A DNA stretch of 64,000 bases from the NCBI GenBank assembly GCA_028673005.1, contig CM054120.1:56542057-56606056 (forward strand), given 5' to 3'. Positions 1 to 10,325 of the stretch are shown here, piece after piece. The first letter of the stretch is position 1, and every line of letters begins with the position of its first letter. This DNA is from Tanypteryx hageni (lineage: Eukaryota > Arthropoda > Insecta > Odonata > Petaluridae). A program made the position numbers and the translations under genes. The notes beneath the pieces are model-generated. The model was not told the origin of the DNA and did no database searches. It saw only the letters and a list, made by a program, of their open reading frames with translations.

Positions 1-1255
1 CGGATGGCATAAACAACGAAATCCTTCTACAGATACCAGTCAACTTATTAAAACACCTGCTAGCGACCTATAACGCCTCCATCCGAATAGAAAATTTCCG
101 CCCAATATCACTTCTAGACGAACTTGGAAAGATGCCAACATAGTGAAACGAACACATTTTACCACCACAGCAGTTCGGCTTCCGAGGGGAACACGCTACG
201 GCTCACCAGCTTACACGGGTCTGCGAGTTCATATCGGAGTACTTCAACAGAAACTGCGCAGCAACAGGAGATTTCTTTGACATCCAGAATGCTTTCAATA
301 AAGTCTGGCATAAGGGATTCCTCCATAAGCTCACCAAATTTTAATATTCTAAGTGGATTGTTAGGATTCTGAAATCCTACCTACATGAAAGGAATTTTCA
401 GGTCTCCTGGCAGAAGGCCGTATCCCCATGGCATCTAGTAACTGCTGGCGTCCCGCAGGGATCTGTGTTGGGCCCCCAAATTTTCAATATTTTTACTGCG
501 GATATCCCGCGTGACAAAGGCTAGAACACAATGATAGCCCTATATGGTGATGACGCTGCTATTACCACCAGATCTACTCAGCCGAAGATGGCGGCGAGAT
601 ACCTTCAGGCGGCCACCGACAAACTCCTAAGTTATTACAATGAATGGAGAATAATCATTATTCCGGCAAAAACCCAGACTATTCTCTTCTCACGAGCCCA
701 ACGGACTGAACCAACCCAGTCATACTAGATTACACTGAAACCGAGTGGGCTGATAATATTTCATATCTAGTGATTACCCTTGAACGGCGCCTGTCACTAG
801 GTGCACACGCAACAAAAATGGCCTATAGAGCTATCTCGCTCCGGATTAGACTCTCCCCCATACTAAAGTCCCCCCATGTCTCCATTCGGAATAAAATCCA
901 CATCTACCAGAGTGTAATTTTTCCGGAATACACCCACGCTTCAGCAGCGTGGAGCGGACTCTTACATAGAACAGCTCTAGTACAGCTCGAAAAATCAGAA
1001 CGCTGCGTACTCCGCACAGTTTTACTGCTCTGCTAGAGGACCACAAATGAAGTCCTCCACTATTTAACCGATACCATCCAGTGGAGGAAAGGCTGAAAAC
1101 CACAGCACAAAAATTTTACCAGGTACTACCAACTTAGATCTACAGACTCTTACAAGAACTCGGAAAAACAAAAGCCAACGGAGGATTATCCCAAGGAGGG
1201 ACAAAATCGGATGAAGAAAACGACCACCATAGAAAACCCAAGAGTTAGCAAATAA
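1..1255 (+). pseudogene. Jockey-type non-LTR element A, 3' part of ORF2 (reverse transcriptase) and 3' tail
   Basis: This is the end of an ORF2 whose start lies before the window; the full version is at 24938-27370. Visible RT features are a FRPISLL block near 95-115, GVPQGSVLGP from 447 and the catalytic YGDD at 543-554, followed by thumb and C-terminal sequence to about 1096. It is broken by several stops and frame changes (TAG at 139, TAA near 343, TAG near 520, TAG at 1034), so no enzyme can be made. From 1100 to 1255 there is non-coding sequence ending near a short AATAA; there is no clear poly(A) tail. The active site is intact here, in contrast to the unit 2 copy. Clade assignment to Jockey rests on the motifs and on the PRE_C2HC-type ORF1 of the complete copy. 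Confidence 0.85.
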
Positions 1256-1689
1256 GGTTCCCGGCCTTCACTCGAGATGGGCTACTACTGCACCTTGGCA
1301 GGCCATGAGCACAGGCAGTGAAGGGGAGGGGGCGAGCGAGATAGGACGAGGAGAGAGAGCGAAGACAGCGGAATGAACGCATCTGTGGAAAGTTTATCTG
1401 CGAGTCGAACCCTTTTCCATATCATTTGTGATTCCTAAAGTGGACATTTATACTAAGTATTATACTATATTTGTGCTTAGTATTATGTCACTGCAATATA
1501 ATTGTTAGTACATTTTATGATATTTATCCAGTGTATGCTATTTGATTATGTGGTCGGCAGCAGAAGTGACACCGAGAGTATCGTCTCGTTTAATTATTTT
1601 CAAGTACTATTAGTATTACGAGAGAATAATGTTAAATGAGACAGTTTCGTCTCAACGTTCAATCCAATCCCGTCGGCTGCAGAGTAAGC
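1256..1689 (+). repeat. LTR-like remnant related to LTR element B
   Basis: No gene is visible here. The stretch from about 1330 to 1610 resembles 19690-19935 in the same unit. Both have a purine-rich GAG/GCGAG tract, then AAGTATT..ACTATATTT, then ATAATTGTTAGTA, then GGCAGCAG and a TATTTTCAAGTACT segment. At 19514 this sequence is joined to a U3-like start, so 1330-1610 probably represents the R/U5 side of an LTR from the same family plus its immediate downstream region. Bases 1620-1689 contain a short inverted repeat GAGAC/GTCTC. The boundary with PLE1 is near 1690. The same block occurs at 27531-27964 and 53489-53922. Confidence 0.5.
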
Positions 1690-3186
1690 TGCCGGACGAT
1701 CCAACTTACTCTACATTCAAAGGCGACCCGACGATGAAAACCGAAATGAAAATCCGAGAGCCGATTAAGAAATCCTCCATACCTATTGAAGACCAAAGGG
1801 ACCTACTGCCGTCATCATCCAGACCTACACGACTGTATGGGTTACCAAAAATACACAAGAACGACGTTCCCCTGAGACCCATCGTCAGCGCCATCGGCTC
1901 CCCAACATATAGGCTGTCAAAATACCTCGCACGAAGCTTATAGACGTACGTAGGCGGATCGGAGTTGCACGTGATGAATTCAGCACATTTCATATAAAGG
2001 GTAAACGACATGAAAGTATCTGAGAAAGATATTCTAGTAAGCTTTGACGTGACCTCACTCTTCACTAAGGTTCCCATAAAGGACTCCATCGATTTCTTGA
2101 AGGAGCTTATACATCATGGACTTCCGGCAGACTATCCGGATTTAACAGAATTCTGCCTCGCCAACAACTACTTCCTGAGGAACGGACAGTTTTACGAGCA
2201 GAAGGAAGTAACAGTTATGTGCTGTCCTCTCTCCCCCGTCATAGCCAATCTGTATATGAAGTGTTTCGAGTCTAAGACGCTATCATCATGTGGACCTCGT
2301 CCTTCTTTCTGGCTGCGTTACGTGGATAACACATTCGTCATTTGGCCCCTTGGGACATCACGAATTCCAACGTCTAATCAACCAAGTCCACCCGGCCATC
2401 CTGTTCATCAGGTAAGTCCAGAGAACGGCACCCTACCATTTCTCTACGTCATGGTGAAGAAGAGAACTGACGGGAGCCTTGGACGCAGCGTATATCGGAA
2501 AAAGCCGCACACTTATCGTTACCTGCATGCTGCCTCTCATCACCATCCTCAGTAGAAGGCACTCACTAATAAATGCTACAGACATCCATTCATCCGGCGG
2601 AATATAAAACCGAAACAAAAATCCTCGGTGGAACGACCAAAACCCACAGCCTACGCAAAAATTCTATTCATTGCTTGACATCAGAACGAATAGCAAGAAT
2701 TCTACGAAAAGAAAATATCGTCGTCCATTTTAACACGCTAGGAAATATGAATGAAGAACTTCCGTCTGCGAAAGATGCACTCGACCCGCCAAAACCTTAA
2801 GGAGTCTACCTGATTCCATGCAGCTGCTGACAAGTATTCGTCGGACAAACTGGACGATCCATTCGCTGTCGCTTAGCCGAACATAGACGGGTCATGATGA
2901 ACAAGAAATTGAGCGAGTTGGCCATAGCAGAGCACTTCACCTCTGGCCCGGGACATAAAATCACGCTCGAAGAAACGAAATTACTCGCGAAAAAAGATCG
3001 ATATTTTCCAAGGTTAATTCGCGAAGATATTGAAATCGAATTTCAATCAGGACGACGGTTTGCACATCAGCAGTACATGGAAGCGACTCTTCCAACGGAA
3101 GGGTGGAAGTGAGGAAAAATACGTTGGAGATCTCCAAAGAGATATATAGGACTACTCGAACAAGCCAATAAGCGACGAACAACGGT
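1690..3186 (+). pseudogene. Penelope-like element 1 (RT plus GIY-YIG), 5'-truncated and inactive
   Basis: PLEs encode one protein with a telomerase-related RT and a C-terminal GIY-YIG endonuclease. The copy begins in the N-terminal RT region; RLYGLPKIHKNDVPLRPIVSA near 1830-1895 and SFDVTSLFTKVP near 2040-2075 are typical of PLE RTs. The active site at 2319-2330 reads YVDN where the family has YVDD. About 100 bp of the RT-endonuclease linker is missing compared with PLE2. The GIY-YIG domain spans about 2803-3110, starts GVY and continues FVGQTGR, with a TGA at 2828-2830 between these motifs. Other breaks are TAG near 1940 and TAA near 2798. It sits directly upstream of a PLE terminal repeat and of PLE2, the tandem arrangement common for PLEs. 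Confidence 0.88.
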
Positions 3187-3242
3187 AAACTAGGAAGGGT
3201 CGAGTGAATATAAAATTTAGATCCCTACCATCGGATCTCACT
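3187..3242 (+). repeat. 56-bp PLE terminal repeat, first copy
   Basis: This segment, running from AAACTAGGAAG to GGATCTCACT, recurs at 7834-7889 and 8081-8136 with a handful of differences. It follows the end of PLE1 and, with 5317 onward, forms the start of PLE2; the Jockey-B insertion splits the two parts. The pattern fits the pseudo-LTRs that PLEs carry when copies lie in tandem. Unit 2 has it at 29462-29517. In unit 3 this copy has been deleted. Confidence 0.65.
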
Positions 3243-5316
3243 CTTTGACTGAGACTCAAACGGGCCTGGACGGGAACTGGACAGTATGGCCAGCTCCCTT
3301 GCAGAAACCATCATTACCGCAGCAAAATCCTCCATCACAAGGAAACCGCCACGTCCACCTGACCACCTAGCACTTCCTCCAGAGCTTCAATCGCTCATAG
3401 TGCAGAGAAATAAAATCAGGAGAGAGTACCACCGATATGAGACTTCAGGATTAAAACAAGAGCTTCGTAACTTAAACCATGAAATCCGAGACCGAGTGCG
3501 ACTCCTGAAATCAAAGAGATGGGAGGAGATGCTAGAATCCCTGAATTTCGAAGATATAAATATCTGGAAAATGACACGCGCCCTTCGTGATGCGCCAATG
3601 GTAGACTCGCCATAGCTCATTGGCACTACAAAATATACGGAGCCAAAGAGAAGGCAGACTATTTGGCAGATTACTTAGAAGGAGTATTTCAACCGAACCC
3701 TGGGACACCTGAGTCAGGCGACGAGACTGAAGTGATAGAGCCATTGACACCAGGCGAGATCTCAGTGGTTCCGGAACTCTCGTCGAAAGACGTAACCACT
3801 GCTATCCGCAGACTCCCAATATGGAAATCCTAGGAGCAGATGGAATCTCAAATGAGATTCTTAAGAGAATCCTGAGAGCTGCTGGGGAATACTTAGCAGT
3901 CATAGCATTAAGCTCGATCAGAATAGTCCACTTCCCAAACCCATGGAAGAAAGCTAAATTATGCTGTATCCCGAAGGAAAGAGGGGCCTCAACGCCCGAG
4001 AAATCCCGGCCAATCTCCCTCTTTGACGGGCTCGGGAAAATCATGGAAATATTGCTGTTCCTCTACATACAGAAACACTGTGAAGCGGAAAGAATCCTCC
4101 CCTCTGAGCAGTTTGGATTCAGGGAAGGTAGGAGCATCGTACAGCAACTCCAGCGAGATGTTGAGTTTTCCTCGGACTCCTTTAACCGAAAGAGGTGATC
4201 GGCCAGCGCATTTTTCAACATATCTAGAGCCTTTGACCGTGTCTGGCATGAAGGCCTCCTAAACAAAATGACAAGGATGAAATTCCCTGCCTGGCAGATG
4301 AGACTCATTCGCTCGCATCTCTCGGAACGAAGCTTCAACGTGGTGTGGCGCCATGAGAACAATGAGAAGAAAGCCTCGGCAGGAGTACCTCAGGGGTCGG
4401 TACTGGGACCATTGCTGTTAAACATTTTTACGTCAGACATCCCCAGGATGCAGGAAGACTGGAATATCATGCTCGACATATATGCAGATGAGGCAGCCCT
4501 CATCTCCCGCAGTATCAAACCGAAAGTGGCTACCAAACACCTGCAGGCAATCATTAACAAACTTGCCACCTGGTACGCCAAATGGCGTATCGCTCTGAAC
4601 CCGGGAAAAACACAGGCCGTGCTTTTTACCCCGAAGCCCGAGGAAATCCCAAACCTGCCAAACTTGCATGTTCACAAGACAAGTATCCCATGGAGCGACA
4701 AGACCACCTACTTTGGGGTCATGATTGATAAGAGATTGACTTTTCGGTCACATGTGGGTAACGCCATTCTTAAAGGAGCTAGAGCTAGATCTGCACAGCA
4801 GCCGTTATACAGGTCGGGGTGAGTCTCCCTAAAGACAAAGATCCGGCTATACGAATCTTTCATACGGCCAATACTGACATGCGCTGCTCCGATCTGGTCA
4901 GGCAAGATAAGAGGACCATCCAAATCGAGACTTCAAACCTATGAAAAAAGGACACTCCGAGCAGCCATACACCCAAGTCCTGTCACGATAAACAACCTCT
5001 ACCAGCAATCTGGCACCACCCCTGTACTTTCCCACATTAGGATTATATCCGTACAGTTCTTCAGTAAAGGAGAAAACCACAGGGACGAAATACTCAGAGA
5101 ACTCTGCATTGCAACCGCCAATTGCTGGGATAAACATAAACGGCCAAGATCCTCCACGGGGGAGGAATCAGGCCTTCCTATTCCATAACGGAAAAGAAGA
5201 GAATAAGGGGCAATGGCTGCCCAGACCCTGGCACCCCTAAGTAGAGAAAATACCGACAAGGAAAAAGCCCAGAAAGAGGCAAGATTCCTAATAACAAGAG
5301 ACAGGACGATCTCACT
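3234..5316 (+). mobile_element. Jockey-type non-LTR insertion B with 9-bp target-site duplication
   Basis: The insert spans about 3243-5307 and is flanked by GATCTCACT at 3234-3242 and 5308-5316. Comparison with the uninterrupted relative at 7834-8080 confirms the join: there the same PLE sequence runs straight from GGATCTCACTT into the segment matching 5317 onward. The insert therefore landed in the 5' region of PLE2. It is 5'-truncated within ORF2, as is common for target-primed reverse transcription. The 3' end (AACAAGAGACAGGAC) has no obvious poly(A) tract, which is unusual for this group. The unit 2 counterpart is 29509-31591; unit 3 lacks it. Confidence 0.82.
3286..5188 (+). pseudogene. 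Element B ORF2 fragment: reverse transcriptase and C-terminal region
   Basis: The reading starts in the linker between endonuclease and RT and runs through the RT core to a final stop at 5186-5188. Visible blocks are GADGISNEILKRIL near 3836, KSRPISLFDGLGKIME near 4005, EQFGFREGRS near 4108, AFDRVWHEGLL near 4230, AGVPQGSVLGPLLLNIFTSD near 4381 and LNPGKTQAVLF near 4597. The catalytic box at 4481-4492 reads YADE, with glutamate replacing the second aspartate, so the RT would be inactive even if translated. Frame breaks occur near 3613, 3830 and 4196-4265, with a TGA at 4820-4822. Unit 2 holds the same lesions at 29561-31463, including YADE at 30756-30767. Confidence 0.85.
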
Positions 5317-7833
5317 TCATCTCCTAAAGATGCAGACTGCAACGTCTGCAAAACTTCGATAGCCAGAAATGCCGCCAACGCAGCGATACCCGAAAATCTC
5401 CTCCAGCATTCAGCAACGCTGCGAAAGCATTCAACACAAATTGATATTCCTCTACGGGGAGGACATTCAGAGGAAGACAAGGAGATTCGAGCGTCTCCGC
5501 AAACAGAAGTACAAAATTTTATCATCACTTGACTTTCTTCAACGGTGCCGGCATACAAACACGATACCAACTAGCGTCAAGGTGAAACATAACATATAAT
5601 CCAGGGCTGCAAAGAAGATTCTATATCGGACAAGCCAGCACTCTCTCGTGAACGCATCCGCTCCACTAGATACGCGCTCCTGCAATATGCTCATAATCTC
5701 TACCATCTCTACCTAGAGCTCGCTTCCGTTATGTCTCACGAAGAGTGGGAGCCGAATGACCATATCACCGCCAGTTCCTCAACAAAAACCCAGCGGTCTT
5801 TTACGGAAAAACAAGTTAACAAATTTGAAAATCTCCGTAAGAAACAACATCCAGATCCGACGCCGAGCCCCGACAAGACGATTTAAAAACCTAATGGACA
5901 TCATTTTCTCCGATGCAGCAAAATCAGCCTTAGCGAAAGGTCTGAACTTCGCCATCGCTCCCAAAAAATACCTGAGGAAGAAATTTTCTTGGGAGTGAAA
6001 ACGGCCATCCGCAATTTGAATTAGAACCAAGCAGAAGAAATTCGCCAACAGGTGGCGTATATTATTTGTAACGCAAGATTACCATCCTCCAACATCTCCA
6101 CAGCCGAAAGACAGTTCACCAAAGATTTGATAAACAACAATTGCATCGTGATTTTACCCGCTTATAAGGGAATCGCCACCGTAATTATCTCCAAGGAGGA
6201 CAACGACGAGAAGATGCGCAATCTACTGGACCATGCAACTTACCCACACTCAAAGGCGACCCGAAAATGAAAACGGAAAGGAAATTCCGAGAGCTGATTA
6301 GAAAATCCTCCATACCTATTGAAGACCAACGAAACCTACTGCCGTCATCATCTAAACCTCCACGACTGTATCGGTTACCAAAAATACACAGGAACGACGT
6401 TCCCCTGAGACCCATCGTCAGCGCCATCGGCTCCCCAACATATCGGCTGACATAATACATCGCACGGAGCTTACAGACGTACGTAGGCGGAACGGAGTCG
6501 CACTTAAAGTATTCAGCACAATTCATAGAAAGTCTAAACGACATGAAAGTATCTGAGAACAATATTCTCTTGAGCTTTGACGTGACTTCACTCTTCACTA
6601 AGGTTCCCATTAAGGATTCCATTGAGATCTTGAAGGAGCTAATACATCAAGGACTTCCGGCAGACTATCCGGATTTAACAGAATTCTGCCTCACCAACAA
6701 CTTCTTCCTGAGGAACGGACAGTTTTGCGAGCAGAAGGAAGTATCAGTTATGTGCTGTCCTCTCTCCCCCGTCATAGCCAATCTCTATATGGAGCCTTTC
6801 GAGTCTAAGACACTATCATCATGTGGTCCTCGTCCTTCATTCTGGCTGCGTCACGTGGATAACACATTCGTCATTTCGCCCCATGGGACAAATAAACTTC
6901 ACGAGTTCTACCGTCTACTCAACCAAGTCCTGCATGCCATCAAGTTTACCATGGAAGTCGAAAAGTACGGCAAACTACCAATTCTCTACGTCATGTTGAA
7001 GAAAAAACCTGACGGAAGCCTTGGACACAGCGTATTTCGGGAAAAGGCGCACACTGATCGTTACATGCATGCTGCCTCTCATCACCATCATCAGCAAATG
7101 GCATCAATAATCAAGACCCTGATGCACCGATCAAAGACGATATCCGATCCCGAGTCCCTAAAAGACGAAGAAGAGCATATAAGAAGTGCACACGTTAATA
7201 AGGACTACAGTCACCCATTCTACCGGCGGTATATAAAACCGAAATAAAAACCTTCGGTGGAACGACCAAAACCCACATCGTATGCAAAAATTCCCTTCAT
7301 CGCCAGGACAACAGAACGCATTGCCAGGATTCTACGAAAAGAATATATCGTCGTCCGTTTTAACACGCTAAGAAAAATAATAGAAGAACTTCCGTCTGCG
7401 AAACATGCACTCGACCCGCAAACATCTGTAGGAGTCTACAGGATTCCAAGCAGCTGCTGACACGTATACGTCGGACAAACTGGACGATTCATTCGCTGTC
7501 GCTTAGCCGAACATAAACGGGCCATGATGAACAAGAAATGGAGGGCGTCGGCCATAACGAAGCACTTCACCTCCGGCCCGGCACATAAAATCACGCTCGA
7601 AGAAACGAAATTACTCGCGAAAGAAGATCGATATTTTCCGAGGTTAATTCGCGAAGCTATTGAAATCGAATAACATCCAGTCAATTTCAACCGGGACGAC
7701 GGTTTGCACATCAGCAGAACATGGAAGCGACTCTTAACAAGGAAAACTGAAAGGGAGGAAAAATACGTTGGAGTAACCTCCAAAGAGATAGGTATAACAA
7801 CTCGAACGAGCCAATCAGCGATGGACAACGGTT
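5317..7833 (+). pseudogene. Penelope-like element 2 (RT plus GIY-YIG), nearly full length, inactive
   Basis: This is the fuller of the two PLEs. The 5' region 5317-5515 matches 7890-8080. Coding similarity begins near 5640. Recognisable PLE sequence includes AKGLNFAIAPKKY near 5935, EEIRQQVAYIICNA near 6040, ILPAYKG near 6153, RLYRLPKIHRNDVPLRPIVSA near 6364 and SFDVTSLFTKVP from 6573. The RT box at 6852-6863 reads HVDN where YVDD is typical. An open stretch 6543-7247 covers the RT core and the linker; a TAA at 7245-7247 breaks it. Another open stretch from 7257 enters the GIY-YIG domain (GVY near 7432), is cut by TGA at 7458-7460, then continues YVGQTGR to a stop at 7671-7673. Frameshifts near 5880, 6000 and 6265 and a TAA near 6453 also disrupt it. 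Confidence 0.9.
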
Positions 7834-8136
7834 AAACTAGGAAGGCACGAGTGAATATAAGAGTCAGATCCCTTCCATCGGATCTCACTTCAACTGCTGA
7901 AAATGCATACTGCAACGTCTGCGAAACGTCGAGAGCAATAAATGCTGCCAACGCAGCGATACACGAAAACCTCCACCAGCAATCAGCAACGCTGCGAAAG
8001 CAATCAACTCAAATTGATATCCCTCTACGTGGAGGACATCCAGAGGAAGACAAGGAGATTCGAGCTTCTCGACAAAGGTAAAACTAGGAATGCACGAGTG
8101 AATATAAAAGTCAGATCCCTACCATCGGATCTCACT
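7834..8136 (+). repeat. PLE terminal repeats 2 and 3 with a partial PLE 5' region between them
   Basis: Two 56-bp terminal repeats (7834-7889 and 8081-8136) lie 247 bp apart. Between them, 7890-8080 is a second copy of the PLE2 5' region found at 5317-5515. The structure is therefore PLE2 body, then the start of another PLE copy cut short, then another terminal repeat. This is what partial tandem PLE insertions or pseudo-LTR duplications look like. It also occurs at 34109-34411 and 55533-55835. Confidence 0.65.
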
Positions 8137-9354
8137 TCGGAATTGGAATGGAAATTGAGCCCCGGCCTTTTTTTTAAAAGAGCTGAGTACCACCAGCTGA
8201 GTTAATGGTCATCATCTTACCTGCGATATACTCCCCTTATCCGTCCCGTTGTCTCTGGCTGGTGTTCGAATACTCCACTTGGGGAGGAAGTAGGTAATCC
8301 GCTGTGGCTCAGAGACAACCAGGGTTTCTGAGTGTGTCCAGGATCTTCCTAGGGGTAACCCGCACGCCTCGCTGCGAGCGGAGCGCCTGGGGGACCATTG
8401 CACGGTCACACTCGTTCTCTTTCTCCGGGGGGTGGCTAACCAAGTCCCACCTTCTCACCCGTTCGTCCTTTCGTCTCTCGAAACATGTGGCAGTCGATAC
8501 GACATGGGGGAGTTTCCCCTCTGTAGAAATACACCCGTTCCATCGCGCAAAATATCGCTAACCAGATCCCCGCCGTCTGAAAGGACGCAGCAAAGGACGG
8601 TTCCTCCCGGGACAAACACGGATGCGTCACTCCCGATCAATATTAAACAAGTCCTCTTCGGGCAAGCTTTTACGAACGACGTTGATCAAGCCGATCGAAA
8701 CAACCCACGGAACCCGACCCCACGAGGACGACGCGAAGTTTTTGACAGCGGCTCTTTAGAAAGCAAAGAAATGCAACTGGACGACATCAACGACGACAAA
8801 GGCATCTTCTATACAGTTGACTAAAGTAAAAGTAAGGGAAGTCGTAGAATAACGCCCTCACTGGACACGACAATTAATTGCACAACCGCTACGACCCTCT
8901 GGTCGAATTGACAGAGACAAATCCTCGTCGTGCACTGGAAGAGACAGGTACAAACGCTCAACCAATCGCAGGCTGAACAATGAATACTGCCTCCAGGAAG
9001 CCACCGCCTATTATAATTTATGACGTAAAAGATCAGACAGCCTTTATAATGGCCATCCGCCAACAGGCAAAAGATTGTGACTTCGTATTTACGAAAACTA
9101 AAGAATGCTCCCGTCTACAGCTGAGAACTGAAGAAGAGTACTCCGAAGTTCTAGCTTATCTGAAAGCAGCCGGCGTCCAAACCAGTACATGGGCAACTAA
9201 AGAACCTCGCGTCCAGCGCTTCCTTATTCATGGCCTGGAAGAAGGCACCGACACGAAATTCATACAGGAGGACATTAAGAAAAATGTTATTCCCGTGTTG
9301 GAGGTCAAATCCCTCCCCAACCGGGAAGATATATACTCGATTTTCGTGCTGATG
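8137..9354 (+). pseudogene. Jockey-type non-LTR element C: 5' leader and ORF1 (Gag-like), cut off by Gypsy-A
   Basis: After a short stretch with a run of eight T and a repeated AGCTGAGT (8137-8209), a GC-rich leader (about 8240-8460) matches the leader of element A at 23060-23290. ORF1 begins near the region encoding NIKQVLFGQAF (8638) and passes NRYDPLVELTE near 8887 into an open stretch at 8980-9405. The protein from 8998 to about 9320 (PPPIIIYDVKD... to VIPVLEVKSL) resembles the PRE_C2HC domain that precedes zinc knuckles in Jockey-type ORF1. The knuckles are absent because the Gypsy-A LTR begins at 9355. ORF1 is already broken by a TAA at 8822 and by frame changes. Unit 1 lacks a 75-bp in-frame segment, present in units 2 and 3, near 8786. 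Counterparts are 34412-35704 and 55836-57128. Confidence 0.8.
8240..8460 (+). promoter_or_regulatory. Conserved GC-rich 5' leader shared by Jockey-type elements A and C
   Basis: The leader aligns by eye with 23060-23290, sharing TAATCCGCTGTGG, GGGTAAACCGCACGCCTCGC-like sequence and a GGGGGTGGCTAA motif. It includes the perfect small hairpin CGCT-GCG-AGCG near 8370. Jockey-type elements carry internal promoters in their 5' UTR, so a promoter or RNA-structure role is plausible; this is inference. Confidence 0.4.
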
Positions 9355-9443
9355 TGTGGCGATTTTTTCCTCCCCCCCCCCTTTACTCCCGCACTTATAC
9401 GATAGCACTTAACAAATCGCATGTATGAACATGCAAGTACGAA

Positions 9444-9497
9444 TATCGCTAGTTCGAATATCGCCGCTATCGTATATCGCCGATATTCGTGATATCG
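9444..9497. promoter_or_regulatory. TATCG/CGATA cluster in the Gypsy-A LTR
   Basis: Six copies of the pentamer lie within 54 bases: TATCG at 9444, 9459, 9468, 9475 and 9493, and its complement CGATA at 9481. The cluster recurs in every LTR of the window (near 15764, 35794, 41780, 57219 and 63537), with a base change in the last that removes the CGATA and single changes elsewhere. Clusters of CGATA are bound by DREF- and BEAF-type proteins in Drosophila. Function here is not shown. Confidence 0.4.
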
Positions 9498-9631
9498 CCG
9501 GACTGAACACCACGCCCACGAACGCCACGCCAGGGTCGACACGCCCTCCCGTGGTGCCTCTCTGCTTTATATACTCTAATTACCCCTCACCTCTTCAACC
9601 TTCCCTCTTTCCCATGGTTATGCAAGAACAG

Positions 9632-9639
9632 TATAAAAG
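9632..9639 (+). promoter_or_regulatory. Candidate TATA box of the Gypsy-A 5' LTR
   Basis: TATAAAAG lies about 280 bases into the 5' LTR and is kept in units 2 and 3. The 3' LTRs read TGGAAAAG at the same place (15951 in unit 1). A TCAGT initiator-like word lies about 200 bases further on, too far to pair with this box with confidence. Confidence 0.4.
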
Positions 9640-10099
9640 CGACCAATCACCGGGAATAATTCAACCATTTCGAATTACCCGCCTGAGGTCATTACCTCCC
9701 TCCTTCACCACCGGCGTCACGTGACAGTCCATTCCGATAGTGGCCTTCCGAGCGACGAGACGCACAGCGGAGCAACGAGTGAAGTCGACGCAGGTGGCCC
9801 ACTCTCGCGTCCATACTACCCGGCAGAAAACATTCAGTGTTGAGTGGACATTGACCTACCGGGAGCCGGAAGAGTGATAGTAACTATTGGATGTGATTTA
9901 ATTGACATTAACTAAGTTTCGTTTGGAATCGCCTTCACCTATGAGGCGTATTTTGTTTTGTGGTATTACTTAAATCTATTCAAATTCAACTGTTGGATTG
10001 TTATATGTCTATATTTCTATGTTCTATTTATAGTTTGTCATTAGCACTTAGCACATTAGTGGATGTTTTTGCACCGAAAATTATAGTTCGCTGCAAAAT

Positions 10100-10117
10100 T
10101 GGAGGCACCGGAGAGAT
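10100..10117 (+). other. Primer-binding-type site of Gypsy-A
   Basis: TGGAGGCACCGGAGAGAT begins a few bases after the end of the 5' LTR. A TGG start is expected for pairing with the CCA end of a tRNA. I could not assign the tRNA. It is repeated near 36450 and 57875. Confidence 0.5.
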
Positions 10118-10325
10118 ATTAAATATTAGGTTGTTAATTGTCTAAACTGATTGTTGCTATGCTTTCTGGTTCTTTTGTAGTATAGTTCTTGGATTTTGTC
10201 CTATTCCTCGTTTACTCGATCTCTTTTAGTCCTATTGCTCTCCTTCACTTTTCATTCGTCCGCCCCATTCCATCAGTCACGTAATTCCCCTGTTATTTGT
10301 TACTCTTTGATACTCTCTCTCGAAC

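Larger units (their letters stand above)
9355..10095 (+). repeat. 5' LTR of Gypsy-A, unit 1
   Basis: It starts TGTGGCGATTTTTTCC and ends CGCTGCA just before the primer-binding-type site. It has a TATCG cluster (9444-9497) and a TATA box (9632-9639). In the first 250 bases it differs from the 3' LTR at roughly ten places by eye, but from the 5' LTR of unit 2 at only one or two. The two LTRs therefore diverged before the 26-kb block was duplicated. Confidence 0.9.

Noticed and set aside
5178..5570. Open stretches of 130 residues on the - strand (also 7436-7828 and copies)
   Set aside because: They lie antisense to Jockey-B and PLE coding sequence and show no domain; shadows of the + strand coding bias.
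8210..8230. CTTACCTG-like start resembling the 5' end of U1 snRNA
   Set aside because: The following sequence does not follow U1; it is the leader of a Jockey-type element that recurs at 23060.
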